Part shown: positions 50,915 to 58,670 of the stretch, in pieces
How positions within the stretch are numbered: the first letter of the stretch is position 1
Layout of the letters: each line of letters opens with the position of its first letter
Assembly (NCBI RefSeq): GCF_003994255.1
Contig: NZ_ML133859.1
Location: 79,592-143,591 of the forward strand
Reading direction: 5' to 3'
Length of the DNA stretch: 64,000 nucleotides
Origin: Brachybacterium paraconglomeratum
Lineage (GTDB): Bacteria; Actinomycetota; Actinomycetes; Actinomycetales; Dermabacteraceae
Notes under the pieces: model-generated
Databases searched by the model: none
The model's input: the letters and a program-made list of their open reading frames with translations, nothing else
Told to the model about the DNA's origin: nothing
Position numbers and translations under genes: made by a program

Positions 50915-51624
50915 GCGTCCGCCTCGGCGATGGCGCCGCGCCGGTAGTGGGCGAGCACCTCCTCGCGGGTGGTGCCGTCCTTCCGCGGGGTCCAGTCGGC
51001 GGTGATCCCGCGGGGCCCGTCGAGGTAGACGATGCGGTCGGCGACCACGAGCGCCTCGTCGACGTCGTGGGTGACCAGCACCGCCGAGATCCGCACGCGG
51101 GTGAGCACGTCGCGCAGCCAGGTCTGCAGGTCGGCGCGGATCGCGGGGTCCAGGGCGGAGAAGGGCTCGTCGAGCAGCACCACCGCGGGGTCGACGGCGA
51201 GCGCCCGGCCGAGGGCGACGCGCTGGGCCTGCCCGCCGGAGAGTTCGGCGGGCAGGGCGCCTGCGAGCTCGGCGATGCCGAGGTCGTCCAGCAATTCGGG
51301 GACCCGCTCGGCGCGGAACCGGCCGGCGTTGGCGGAGTAGCGGCCGCCGAGGGCGATGTTCTCGGCGACGGTGAGCCAGGGGAAGAGGTCCGGGGACTGC
51401 GGGACGAGCGCCGGCAGGCGCGGATCCGCGCCGCGGTCGATGCGCCCGGACTGCGGTTGGTCGAGGTCGGCCAGCAGCCGCACCAGGGTCGACTTCCCGG
51501 CCCCGGAGGCGCCGAGCACGCACAGGGTCTCGTGCTCGGCGACCTCGAGGTCCAGGTCCTGCAGCACGGGGCCGGCGCCGCCGGGATAGCGGTGGGTGAC
51601 CCCGTGGAGCGCGAGGCTGCTCAT
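50911..51624 (-). CDS. ABC transporter ATP-binding protein (SsuB/TauB/NrtD type)
   Basis: A 237-residue ATPase. Walker A GASGAGKST is at residues 38-46, the Q-loop LVPQSPDLFPWLTV, signature LSGGQAQR, Walker B VVLLDEPFSALDP and switch His VTHDVDEAL are all intact. The C-terminal tail (PRKDGTTREEVLAHYRRG) is somewhat longer than usual. It starts within the stop codon of the acyl-CoA-dehydrogenase-like gene (ATGA overlap), which links import directly to that flavoprotein. Confidence 0.88.
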   Translation of the reverse strand: MSSLALHGVTHRYPGGAGPVLQDLDLEVAEHETLCVLGASGAGKSTLVRLLADLDQPQSGRIDRGADPRLPALVPQSPDLFPWLTVAENIALGGRYSANAGRFRAERVPELLDDLGIAELAGALPAELSGGQAQRVALGRALAVDPAVVLLDEPFSALDPAIRADLQTWLRDVLTRVRISAVLVTHDVDEALVVADRIVYLDGPRGITADWTPRKDGTTREEVLAHYRRGAIAEADA

Positions 51625-52859
51625 GCGTGCCCGTCCGTCGGGACCGGGACGCCGGCGCGGGCCAGCAGATGGCGCAGGTGCGTCTCGGTCGGTGACTGGA
51701 CGGGCAGGAACGCCGCCTCGCGGGCGCGGCGCGAGGTGTCGGAGGCGAGCGCGTAGCCGCGACCGCCGACGATCTTCTGCTCGAGCCGGGTGGCGCGGCC
51801 GGTGAGCAGCGCGGCCTCGAGCCGCACCCGCACCAGCTCGGCCGGCCGCACGGGGGCCGACGGCGCGGCACCCGCCGGAGACCCGCCCGCTACAGACGGA
51901 CCCGACGGAGACGCCCCCGACGGAGGCGCACCCGACGGCGCGGCGTCCGAGGGGCCGCCCGCGCCGCCCGCGCGCACCGCGGAGGCCGCGCGCACGCCCG
52001 CGGCGAGTGCTCCGCGCAGGTGCTGCCAGTCCTCGGCCGCCGCGGAGAGCTCCTCGGCGAGGACCTCGCGGGCCACGTCGTCGGCCCCCGCCTCGGCGGC
52101 GTCCAGCGCCGCCCCGGCGAGGCCGAGGCACATGGCGGTCTGGATCTGCAGGAACGTGGCGCGGACGTCGTCGCGGAAGGCGGGCAGATCGCGGGTGAGG
52201 ACGTCCTGTGCAGGGATGCGCACCTCGTCCAGCAGCAGCACGCCGGAGGCGGTGGCGTCCAGGGCGGTGAGGCCGGTGAGTTCCTTGACCCGCACCCCGT
52301 CGGCGTCGCGCCGGTGGCGCACGACGGCGCGTCGGCCGTCCTCCCAGCGCACGGGGGTGACGACCCAGCCGCCCGGACGCAGGTTCGAGCACCACGGCAG
52401 CACGCCGGAGACGGCGACCCCGCCGTCCGGGGAGTCGGTCGCGAGCAGCGGGATCTCGCCGAGGCCGGCCTCCTCCTTGAAGGCGGCGGCCATGCCGGAG
52501 GCGAGGGCCGTGACGCCGGAGGCGGCGCCGTCCGGCAGCGGGGTGCCGGTCGCCTCGTGGTACGCGATCGCGGAGCGGTGGCCCCACAGCGCGAAGGCGC
52601 TCGCGGTGCAGCGGCGGGCGAGGGCATGGGTGAGCTCCGCGGCCAGAGGCAGCGGTGCGGTGAGGAGGTCGAGCTCCCCGAGCGCGGCGAGCTCGTCCCA
52701 GAGGTCCGCCTCGGCCCGGTCGACCTCCCCGGCCCGCTCGGCGACGCGGGCGAGCACGGGCTCCGTCACCGCGGGCAGCACGGCGAGGCCGAGCCCGTCA
52801 CGGGTCGCGGGATCCGTGCCGGCCGCAGGCTCGGGGGCACGCTCAGAGGTGGCGGTCAT
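51621..52859 (-). CDS. Acyl-CoA dehydrogenase-like flavoprotein in an ABC transporter operon
   Basis: A 412-residue protein of the acyl-CoA dehydrogenase superfamily. The domain order is conserved (helical N-terminus with LDLLTAPL; beta domain with GVLPWCSNLRPGGWVVTPV; C-terminal helices with RATRLEQKIVGGRGYALAS), but the usual catalytic Glu region is degenerate. It may be a monooxygenase of the DszC/SfnB type, which use flavin to attack sulfur compounds; that would suit a sulfonate-type importer, but this is inference. An inserted Pro/Ser/Gly/Ala-rich stretch of about 40 residues (near 305-345) has (P-S-G)-like repeats. Overlaps both neighbours. Confidence 0.72.
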   Translation of the reverse strand: MTATSERAPEPAAGTDPATRDGLGLAVLPAVTEPVLARVAERAGEVDRAEADLWDELAALGELDLLTAPLPLAAELTHALARRCTASAFALWGHRSAIAYHEATGTPLPDGAASGVTALASGMAAAFKEEAGLGEIPLLATDSPDGGVAVSGVLPWCSNLRPGGWVVTPVRWEDGRRAVVRHRRDADGVRVKELTGLTALDATASGVLLLDEVRIPAQDVLTRDLPAFRDDVRATFLQIQTAMCLGLAGAALDAAEAGADDVAREVLAEELSAAAEDWQHLRGALAAGVRAASAVRAGGAGGPSDAAPSGAPPSGASPSGPSVAGGSPAGAAPSAPVRPAELVRVRLEAALLTGRATRLEQKIVGGRGYALASDTSRRAREAAFLPVQSPTETHLRHLLARAGVPVPTDGHA

Positions 52860-53416
52860 CAGGCGCCGGTGGTGTCGAGCTCGATCGCGCCGAGCGCCCA
52901 GATGCGGTCGATGGGGGTGGAGACCGCCTCGCGAGCGCGCACCACGGCGTCCTCGTCGGGAGCGTCGTAGAAGCAGAGGCACTTGGCGGTGTCCTCGCGC
53001 ACGTAGGTGCGCAGGAAGCTGGTCTCGGGGACCTCGGCGTACTTCGGGGCGTTGGCCTTCTTGCGGGCGAGGTACTGGTCCATCGTGATCTCGGCGGGGA
53101 TGTCCCACTCCACGAGGTAGCCGGCGCCGCGGCGCAGGGCCTTGATCTCGTCGAGCTCGGCGCCGACCAGGCGCACCTCGTCGGGACCGTGGACGGCTCC
53201 GGCGACCTCGCGCAGCTCGGCGACGACCGTCCCGGCCCCTTCGGCGTCGTCCGCCTCGAGGATCGTGAACAGGCGGGAGTGGTCCGCGGCGACCTGGGAC
53301 TCGATCAGCTCCGCCGGGGCCGAGTCGCCCGCTGCGGCGCGCAGGGCGTCGAGCACGGCCTGGCTGCCCTCGCGAGTGGTGGCGGCGGGCTCGATCTCGA
53401 GGAGGAAGAGCGACAT
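52859..53416 (-). CDS. DUF4242-type protein (SCO4226/nickel-binding-like fold)
   Basis: A 185-residue cytoplasmic protein, probably two tandem ferredoxin-like halves. The second half (about 100-185) matches the DUF4242 pattern: YLVEWDIPAEITMDQYLARK, SFLRTYVREDTAKCLCFYDA and DEDAVVRAREAV. The first half (LLEIEPAATTREGSQAVLDA) looks like a diverged copy. SCO4226 of Streptomyces was described as nickel-binding; its physiological role is unclear. First gene of the five-gene operon; its stop shares one base with the next start (TGATG). The promoter should lie in the 151-nt gap to the divergent acetyltransferase gene. Confidence 0.75.
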   Translation of the reverse strand: MSLFLLEIEPAATTREGSQAVLDALRAAAGDSAPAELIESQVAADHSRLFTILEADDAEGAGTVVAELREVAGAVHGPDEVRLVGAELDEIKALRRGAGYLVEWDIPAEITMDQYLARKKANAPKYAEVPETSFLRTYVREDTAKCLCFYDAPDEDAVVRAREAVSTPIDRIWALGAIELDTTGA

Positions 53417-53567
53417 GGTGCACCTTTCGTCGTCCGCTCCGACGCCGTGACGGATCGAAGCATTGCTTATGGCGCCCATCAGCATCGCACAGGGTGGGGC
53501 GCCCTGTCGTCCCCGGCCCGCAGGCGTCCCGGGCCGCGGCGCGCGGGCGGCAGGTAGCCTCGCGCCC

Positions 53568-54125
53568 ATGTGCGCACCCCGCCCCGCCCCCTCGGCCGCT
53601 CCCGACCCCGCGCCCGACCCGGCCGCCGGCTTCACGATCGACGTCCCGGCCCTGGCCGACGTCCCGGGCCTCGCGCGCGTCCACGTGAGAGGCTGGGAGG
53701 TCGCCTACGGGCACGCGCTGCATGGCGAGGAGTGGTTCGGCGAGCCCGCGATCGCGCGGCGCCTCGAGCACTGGACCCGGTGGCTGACCCCGGGCGCTCC
53801 GGAGGCCGACGAGGGCATCTTCCGGATGGGCCGCGACGGGGACGGCGTTCCCGTCGGCCTCGCCGCCTCCTGGCCGCCCCGCGATCCGCAGCCGGTGCGC
53901 GATCGGGAGCTGTCGGTGCTCTACGTGCTGCCGGAGTGGCACGGTACGGGCATGGCACGCGCCCTGGTCACAGCGCTGATCGGCGAGGAGCCGGCGAGCC
54001 TGTGGGGCGCCGAGGACAACTCCCGCGCACAGCGCTTCTACGCGAAGCTCGGCTTCGCGCCCGACGGGGCCCGGCAGGTGGATCCGCGGTGGCCGGCCCT
54101 GCCGGACATCCGCATGGTGCGTTGA
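53568..54125 (+). CDS. GNAT family N-acetyltransferase
   Basis: A 185-residue acetyltransferase. The core is visible as LSVLYVLPEWHGTGMARALV (beta-4 and the acetyl-CoA loop HGTGMA) and LWGAEDNSRAQRFYAKLGFA (beta-5 to alpha-4). WEVAYGHALHGEEWF in the N-terminal part is typical of the YhbS/phosphinothricin-acetyltransferase-like actinobacterial set. TAGCCT (53555-53560) is 7 nt before the ATG, suggesting a leaderless message. Substrate unknown. Confidence 0.83.
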   Translation: MCAPRPAPSAAPDPAPDPAAGFTIDVPALADVPGLARVHVRGWEVAYGHALHGEEWFGEPAIARRLEHWTRWLTPGAPEADEGIFRMGRDGDGVPVGLAASWPPRDPQPVRDRELSVLYVLPEWHGTGMARALVTALIGEEPASLWGAEDNSRAQRFYAKLGFAPDGARQVDPRWPALPDIRMVR

Positions 54126-54760
54126 GCCGGACAGCGGTCAGAGCGGAGGCTCGGGAGACGTAGGGGCCGAGCGACGGGCTACCCCATCCCACGAGCCACG
54201 AGCCCTCGGCCTGTGCGCCACCCCGGTGCTCCGCCGCCCGCACCGACCTCGACCCATACCTGCTCTCAGCCCCTGAGCAGGACGGAGTCCGAGGTCAGCG
54301 CACGGCACCGCTCGGACAGCGTGATGCCGAGCCCCGGCCGGTCCGGGACCAGCATCTGGCCCTCGCGCGTCACCAGCCGCTCCTCGAACAGCGGATCGAG
54401 CCAGTCGGAGTGCTCGACCGGTCGGGGACCTTCTACTCGATCGGGATCCGGGCACTGCTGGCGGGCACGAGCTTTCTGGACCGGGACCCGCGGGTGCGGC
54501 CCCGCGCACGAGGCGGAGATCCTCGCCGCCCTGCGCGCGGCGCGGGACCGCATCGAGGAGTCCGCGCCGGCCCCGGCCCGAGCCGTCGGCCCGCGGTCCA
54601 TGCCGCGGTCCGTCCCTCCGGCCTCGCTCCTCCCCTCCGCCGGGACCTCACCCCCGCGCCGCGGGTCGGACCGTGCCCGCTCGAAGATCCTCCCCCGGGT
54701 GGACGGCGCCGCCCACCCGGACGGACGCGCCTGACCCATCCGTCGACGGATCGTAGAGGC
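54126..54760. other. 635-nt interval with gene debris only
   Basis: No intact gene is visible. The minus strand at 54266-54420 encodes the C-terminal end of an enolase-superfamily enzyme. The plus strand at about 54410-54590 has two short frames that look weakly coding (SIGIRALLAGTSFLDRD and AEILAALRAARDRIEES) and would need a frameshift to join; I could not assign them. This looks like a deletion scar. Confidence 0.5.
54266..54420 (-). pseudogene. C-terminal fragment of a mandelate racemase/muconate lactonizing enzyme-like protein
   Basis: About 50 codons ending in a normal stop read HSDWLDPLFEERLVTREGQM and then VPDRPGLGITLSE. The VPDRPGLG motif is the C-terminal signature of the mandelate racemase/enolase superfamily (capping-domain return segment). 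Upstream of it the frame loses similarity, and the metal-binding barrel (over 300 residues) is absent. It is a remnant of a deleted gene. Confidence 0.6.
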
Positions 54761-55096
54761 ATGAAGAACGCGACCATCGCCACCAGCCGCACCCGAGCCA
54801 CCTCCGACCACCTCATCGCCTACCGCCCCCTCCCCCGCGCCTGGGGCGACGTCGACGCGCTGCACGCCGTGCGCGAGCGCCGGGCGCTCGCCGCCGCCCA
54901 GGGGCTCGACCCGAGCACGCTGGAGCTCCCGGCCCTGCTCGCCACGGCGCCGGATTCGGCCGACGGCTTCGCGGCCGCTTCGCGCCGGGCCCCTGCTCAC
55001 CGCGCCCCGCGTCGGGGCCTGTGGGCCCGCCTGCTGGGCGGCGACGGGACCCCGCGCCAGGTCCGCGGCGGAGGCCAGCACCTCGCGGCCGCCTGA
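54761..55096 (+). CDS. Small Ala/Arg-rich hypothetical protein
   Basis: A 111-residue basic protein. Residues 15-75 contain a plausible helical segment (WGDVDALHAVRERRALAAAQ, then LDPSTLELPALLATA); the C-terminus is Arg/Gly-rich. A weak AGAGG precedes the ATG by about 2-6 nt. No family recognised and no membrane segment. It follows the gene-debris interval, so it could itself be a fragment, but the codon bias is good. Confidence 0.45.
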   Translation: MKNATIATSRTRATSDHLIAYRPLPRAWGDVDALHAVRERRALAAAQGLDPSTLELPALLATAPDSADGFAAASRRAPAHRAPRRGLWARLLGGDGTPRQVRGGGQHLAAA

Positions 55097-55204
55097 GCCG
55101 GCCGTCGACGTCGCCCTCAGCTCCCCGTGCGTCCCCACGCCATGGTCGGCGCGAGGAGGACGGGACACGCGCACCGCGCCGTGCGACGGCCTACGATCAG
55201 TGCC

Positions 55205-55894
55205 ATGACCAGCGCCTCGGACCGTCTCGCCGGCGAACGACTCGACTACCTCGCCGGCTCCCTCGCGGACGCCGCCCCCGCGGACCCGCTCGCGCTGTGC
55301 GACGTCTGGCTGCAGGACGCCTTCGCCCGCCGCGACTCGCACGGCGACATCACCGACCCGACCGCCGTGGTGCTCTCCACCGTCGCGCTCGATGCCGACG
55401 GCACGCCCCGGCCGCGCTCGCGGACCGTGCTGCTGAAGGGCCTGGACGAGCACGGGGCGAGCATCTACACGAACCTCGACTCGGACAAGGCCCGCGAGCT
55501 GCGCGCCACGCCGCAGGCGTCGCTGCTGCTGCCCTGGTACCCGCTGCAGCGGCAGGTGCGGATCGAGGGCGCGGTCGAGGAGATGTCCTCAGCGGGGTCC
55601 GACGCCTACTGGGCCTCGCGCCCGCGCGGCTCCCAGCTCGGCGCCTGGGCCTCGCACCAATCCCGCCGGATCGACTCGCGGGAGTCTCTCGAGGCGCAGT
55701 ACGCCGAGGTCGAGGCGCGTTTCGAGGGCTCCGAGGTGCCGCGCCCGGAGTTCTGGGGCGGGCTGCGGATCCGTCCGGAGCGTATCGAGTTCTGGCAGGG
55801 CCGGGCGCACCGGGTCCACGACCGGATCGTCTACGAGCGGTCGGCCGACGGCGCGGGCGCCGGCGACTGGACGCGGCACCGCCTGCAGCCCTGA
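55205..55894 (+). CDS. pdxH: Pyridoxamine 5'-phosphate oxidase
   Basis: A 229-residue FMN enzyme that oxidises pyridoxamine- or pyridoxine-phosphate to PLP. Motifs: RTVLLKGLDEHGASIYTNL (FMN phosphate site), KARELRATPQASLLLPWYPL, QVRIEGAVEEM and the C-terminal EFWQGRAHRVHDRIVYER with RLQP, the canonical PdxH ending. Length is normal. TACGAT lies 7 nt before the ATG (possible leaderless start). With the PdxK/ThiD-type kinase at 7.5 kb it gives a B6 salvage route. Confidence 0.92.
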   Translation: MTSASDRLAGERLDYLAGSLADAAPADPLALCDVWLQDAFARRDSHGDITDPTAVVLSTVALDADGTPRPRSRTVLLKGLDEHGASIYTNLDSDKARELRATPQASLLLPWYPLQRQVRIEGAVEEMSSAGSDAYWASRPRGSQLGAWASHQSRRIDSRESLEAQYAEVEARFEGSEVPRPEFWGGLRIRPERIEFWQGRAHRVHDRIVYERSADGAGAGDWTRHRLQP

Positions 55895-55912
55895 GACCCG
55901 GACCCGACGCCG

Positions 55913-55954
55913 GCACGGCGGCACGCGATGTCGGTGCCGCGGGCGCCGCCGTGC
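55913..55954. terminator. Hairpin between pdxH and the ATPase gene
   Basis: Arms GCACGGCGGC (55913-55922) and GCCGCCGTGC (55945-55954) pair perfectly around a 22-nt loop, in the gap between two converging genes. The loop is long and there is no T-tract, so a terminator role is only likely. Confidence 0.5.
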
Positions 55955-55978
55955 GATGCCGTCGCGCTGAGCGCCCGC

Positions 55979-56743
55979 TCAACCCGGGTGGCGCAGGAAC
56001 CGCTCCGGGGCCTCGAGGAAGCTGCGCCAGGTGCGGACCAGGTCGAGGTCGTCGTACCCGGCCCGGCGCAGGCCCCACTCGCCCAGCTCGTACAGATCGG
56101 CATCGGGCAGCGCGGCCAGGACCGGTGAGTGGGTGGACAGCACGATCTGCGAGCCGGCGTCGGCGATGCCCTGCAGCAGGGCGAGCAGGGCGAGGCAGCC
56201 GCTGAGGGACAGCGCCGACTCGGGCTCGTCCAGCAGCCACAGCCCACGGATCCTCGAACGCTCCTCGACGAGCGCGAGGAAGGACTCGCCATGGCTGCGC
56301 TCGTGCATCATCCCGCCGACGCCGATCTCCTCGTAGTACGTGAACAGGGAGTGCATCGTCTCGGCGCGCAGGAAGAAGCCCGAGCGCGGGGCGCCGGCGC
56401 CGCGCACGAGCTGGAGATGCTCGACCAGCGGGGACTCGGTCCGACGGGTCGCATGCATCGCGCCGGTCCCGCCGCCCTCCGGATTCAGCCCGAACGCGCC
56501 GGCGAGCGCCTCCACGAGGGTGGACTTCCCGGCGCCGTTGTCGCCGGTCAGCACCGTGATCGGTCCGAGCTCGAGGCCGTCGCGGAGCACCTGGCGGATC
56601 GGGGCGAGGGTCGCCGGCCACGCCGCATGGTCCGCGGGGGCGAGGGGGTGCTCGCGCAGCTCCCGCACCGGCAGGGCCGGGGTGTCGAAGGGCGTGCGCG
56701 GGGGCCCGGGCTCGTCGAAGTCGTCGCCGAAGAGCGAATCCAT
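55979..56743 (-). CDS. AAA/ABC-type ATPase (SMC/RecF-like, predicted ATP-binding)
   Basis: A 254-residue stand-alone ATPase. Walker A is LTGDNGAGKST near residue 70; the ABC-like signature region is reduced (LSLSGCLALLALLQ) and Walker B is GLWLLDEPESAL, followed by QIVLSTHSPVLAALPDA (switch His). The ordering matches the YbbA-like AAA_21/AAA_15 predicted ATPases rather than transporters, as no permease is adjacent. Such proteins often couple ATP to DNA or effector functions; here the role is unknown. Followed by a degraded acetyltransferase gene. Confidence 0.8.
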   Translation of the reverse strand: MDSLFGDDFDEPGPPRTPFDTPALPVRELREHPLAPADHAAWPATLAPIRQVLRDGLELGPITVLTGDNGAGKSTLVEALAGAFGLNPEGGGTGAMHATRRTESPLVEHLQLVRGAGAPRSGFFLRAETMHSLFTYYEEIGVGGMMHERSHGESFLALVEERSRIRGLWLLDEPESALSLSGCLALLALLQGIADAGSQIVLSTHSPVLAALPDADLYELGEWGLRRAGYDDLDLVRTWRSFLEAPERFLRHPG

Positions 56744-56753
56744 CAGGTCCCGT

Positions 56754-57039
56754 TCACACGCCGAAGGCGGGCGGGTAGGCGATCTGCCCGCGCGGCGTCG
56801 GACGTTCGGGGTCCAGGGCGAGGGCGAGGAAGGCCTCGTCGGGCACGTCGAACGGGGCGGTGACCCCGACCCCGGAGGCGGGGGTGAAGCCGAAGCGGGG
56901 GGTAGTACTCGGCGTGGCCCAGCACCACGACGAGGTTCTCGCCCTGCTCGCGCGCCGCCTCGAGCGCGGCGCGCCGCTCCGCGCGGGTGCGCCATGCGGC
57001 AGGGACATCCGGCGCCCGGGCGGAGTCGTGAGAGCTCAT
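56754..57039 (-). pseudogene. Truncated, frameshifted GNAT acetyltransferase (YhbS-like C-terminal half)
   Basis: The first frame gives RREQGENLVVVLGHAEYYP-type sequence (from ATG 57039); the second frame continues FGFTPASGVGVTAPFDVPDE and ends QIAYPPAFGV. Joined, they match the C-terminal half of YhbS-like acetyltransferases (GHAEYYPRFGF). The shift lies in a run of six C on the coding strand (56897-56902); five would restore the frame. The N-terminal acetyl-CoA-binding half is also missing, so a sequencing error alone would not make the gene whole. Confidence 0.75.
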
Positions 57040-57131
57040 GGTGCCAGCATGCACCGTCGTCCGGACATCCCTCCCGAGGACCGCTACCCTCGTGCACGCC
57101 CCTCCCTCCCCCGATCCCCGCGAGGTCCTCC

Positions 57132-57881
57132 ATGTCCCAGCCGCGCTCCCGCACCCCGCTCGTGCTCGGCATCATCGGCGGCGTCGCATGCCTGGGCCTC
57201 GTCCTGGTGCTGGTGATCGGCGGTGTCGCCGGCTTCCTGATCCTGCGCGAGGGCTCGGATCCCGGCGCCGGCGCCGCCACCGAAGAAGGCCCGACGGAGG
57301 GCACGGGCGGCTCGACGGGCTCCGGCGAGGTCGTGGCACCGCCCGGGGCGGCGGCCGACCAGCCCTATGTCGAGCTCAGCACCAGCGACGACGGCCCCGT
57401 GGTCGACGTCTACCTGGACTTCCTGTGCCCGCACTGCCAGACCTTCGAGGCGACCCAGGGACCTGACCTGCAGGAGATGGCCGAGGCCGGGGAGATCACG
57501 CTGCGCATGCACCCCCGCCCGATGCTCGATGCGACCTCCTCCCCCGCCGGCTACTCCGGCCGCGCCGCCAATGCCGCGCTCTGCGCCGCCGCGGAGGACC
57601 CGGCGAACTGGTATCCGGCGTCGGCCGCGCTCTTCGCGCAGCAGCCCGGCTCCGCGGGACTTCCCGATGAGGAGCTCATCGGCATCGTCGGGGAGGCGAC
57701 GTCGGTCGACATCTCCGACTGCCAGGCCGAGGGCACCTATCTGCCCTGGCTGGAGCAGGTCGTCGAGCCGGAGGCCCAGCAGGCCGTGCCGGGCACGCCG
57801 GCCGTGCTCATCGACGGCGAGCAGTTCAGCGGCGACCTCACGAGCTCGGGGTCCGTGCGGAAGGCCGTCGAGGCGGCCTGA
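57132..57881 (+). CDS. Membrane-anchored DsbA-like thioredoxin-fold protein
   Basis: A 249-residue exported oxidoreductase. One membrane helix near the N-terminus (LGLVLVLVIGGVAGFLILRE) anchors it, then a Gly/Thr/Glu-rich linker and a thioredoxin-like domain: VYLDFLCPHCQTFEATQG with the redox pair Cys99-Pro-His-Cys102, a helical insertion with further Cys, and the cis-Pro segment VPGTPAVLIDGEQF. It probably introduces or isomerises disulphides in envelope proteins, as DsbA/DsbG homologs of actinobacteria do. A hairpin follows the stop codon. Confidence 0.88.
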   Translation: MSQPRSRTPLVLGIIGGVACLGLVLVLVIGGVAGFLILREGSDPGAGAATEEGPTEGTGGSTGSGEVVAPPGAAADQPYVELSTSDDGPVVDVYLDFLCPHCQTFEATQGPDLQEMAEAGEITLRMHPRPMLDATSSPAGYSGRAANAALCAAAEDPANWYPASAALFAQQPGSAGLPDEELIGIVGEATSVDISDCQAEGTYLPWLEQVVEPEAQQAVPGTPAVLIDGEQFSGDLTSSGSVRKAVEAA

Positions 57882-57888
57882 GCACCGT

Positions 57889-57912
57889 GCTCCCGACCGA
57901 CCGCTCGGGAGC
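57889..57912 (+). terminator. Hairpin after the DsbA-like gene
   Basis: GCTCCCGA (57889-57896) and TCGGGAGC (57905-57912) form an 8-bp stem with an 8-nt loop, beginning 8 nt after the stop; CCGT and ACGG can extend it beyond an internal loop. No T-tract. Confidence 0.55.
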
Positions 57913-58050
57913 GCGCGAGCACGGCCGGAGATGTCCCCGGTCACTCCCCGCACCCCGTTCGGTGTCCCCCCGGCGACGCCCGGGCGAACACCTGAGGACA
58001 GTCCAGCTCCCGCCCTGGGTTCTCCCCGTGGCCGGTCCTACCGTGGAAGC

Positions 58051-58515
58051 ATGCAGACCGAGACCTGGCACTCCCCCGTCGGCCTCACCCACGACGCCGG
58101 GTGGGAGCTCGACGTCCGACGCACCCTTCCCGCCCCGCCCTCCGAGATCTGGCAGCGACTGCTCGCCGAGTGGCTCCCGCAGTGGCTGGGCCTCGAGTCC
58201 GTCCCCCAGATGGTCGGTGCCCCGGTGCGTCGCGGGGGCCGGGTCCACGGCCGGGTGATCGGCTGCCATGTCGGCCGACGCGTCCGCCTGCGCTGGACCC
58301 CCGACACCCTGGACCACGAGACGGTGTTCCAGGTGACGCTCCAGGAGGCCCCGGAGTCCCTCGGCCGGGCCACGATCCTCGAGATCCATCAGGAGCGCCT
58401 GCTCGGCGCCGCCGAGCGACAGGGCCTGCTGGACCACTGGAACCTCGTCCTGGACGACGTCGTCGCCGCCCACGGCCGCGAGCTCGCCGGAGGCCGCCTC
58501 GACCTGCAGGGCTGA
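58051..58515 (+). CDS. SRPBCC/START-like domain protein
   Basis: A 154-residue soluble protein with a helix-grip fold predicted from WELDVRRTLPAPPSEIWQRL at the start, VRLRWTPDTLDHETVFQVTL in the middle, and a long C-terminal helix (HWNLVLDDVVAAHGRELA). This is the AHSA1/polyketide-cyclase-like lipid or small-molecule binding superfamily. No catalytic residue can be named. TACCGT lies 6 nt before the ATG, suggesting a leaderless transcript. Confidence 0.75.
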   Translation: MQTETWHSPVGLTHDAGWELDVRRTLPAPPSEIWQRLLAEWLPQWLGLESVPQMVGAPVRRGGRVHGRVIGCHVGRRVRLRWTPDTLDHETVFQVTLQEAPESLGRATILEIHQERLLGAAERQGLLDHWNLVLDDVVAAHGRELAGGRLDLQG

Positions 58516-58526
58516 GAGCCCGGCAG

Positions 58527-58670
58527 TCAGCCCTCGTCGCGGTCAGCCGTTCCTGCAGTCAGCCGCTCCCGCGGTCTGCTGCGCTCGCGGTCTGCTGCGC
58601 TCGCACGCTGCTGCGCTCGCAGTCAGCCCTCGTCGCGGTCAGCCCTCGTCGCGGTCAGCCCTCGTCGACC
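58527..58670. repeat. Nine-unit 16-bp tandem repeat overlapping the lysozyme gene end
   Basis: Nine contiguous 16-bp units, three of them exactly TCAGCCCTCGTCGCGG (58527, 58623, 58639). The last unit (58655-58670) is the 3' end of the GH25 gene itself: its TCA is the stop codon on the minus strand. The gene's final codons and stop have thus been copied eight times downstream, with some drift. Confidence 0.9.

Noticed and set aside
54410..54760. Extended N-terminus of the 54761 hypothetical protein
   Set aside because: The upstream frame is Arg/Pro-rich shadow sequence without a ribosome site; a start at ATG 54761 is more plausible, though still weak.
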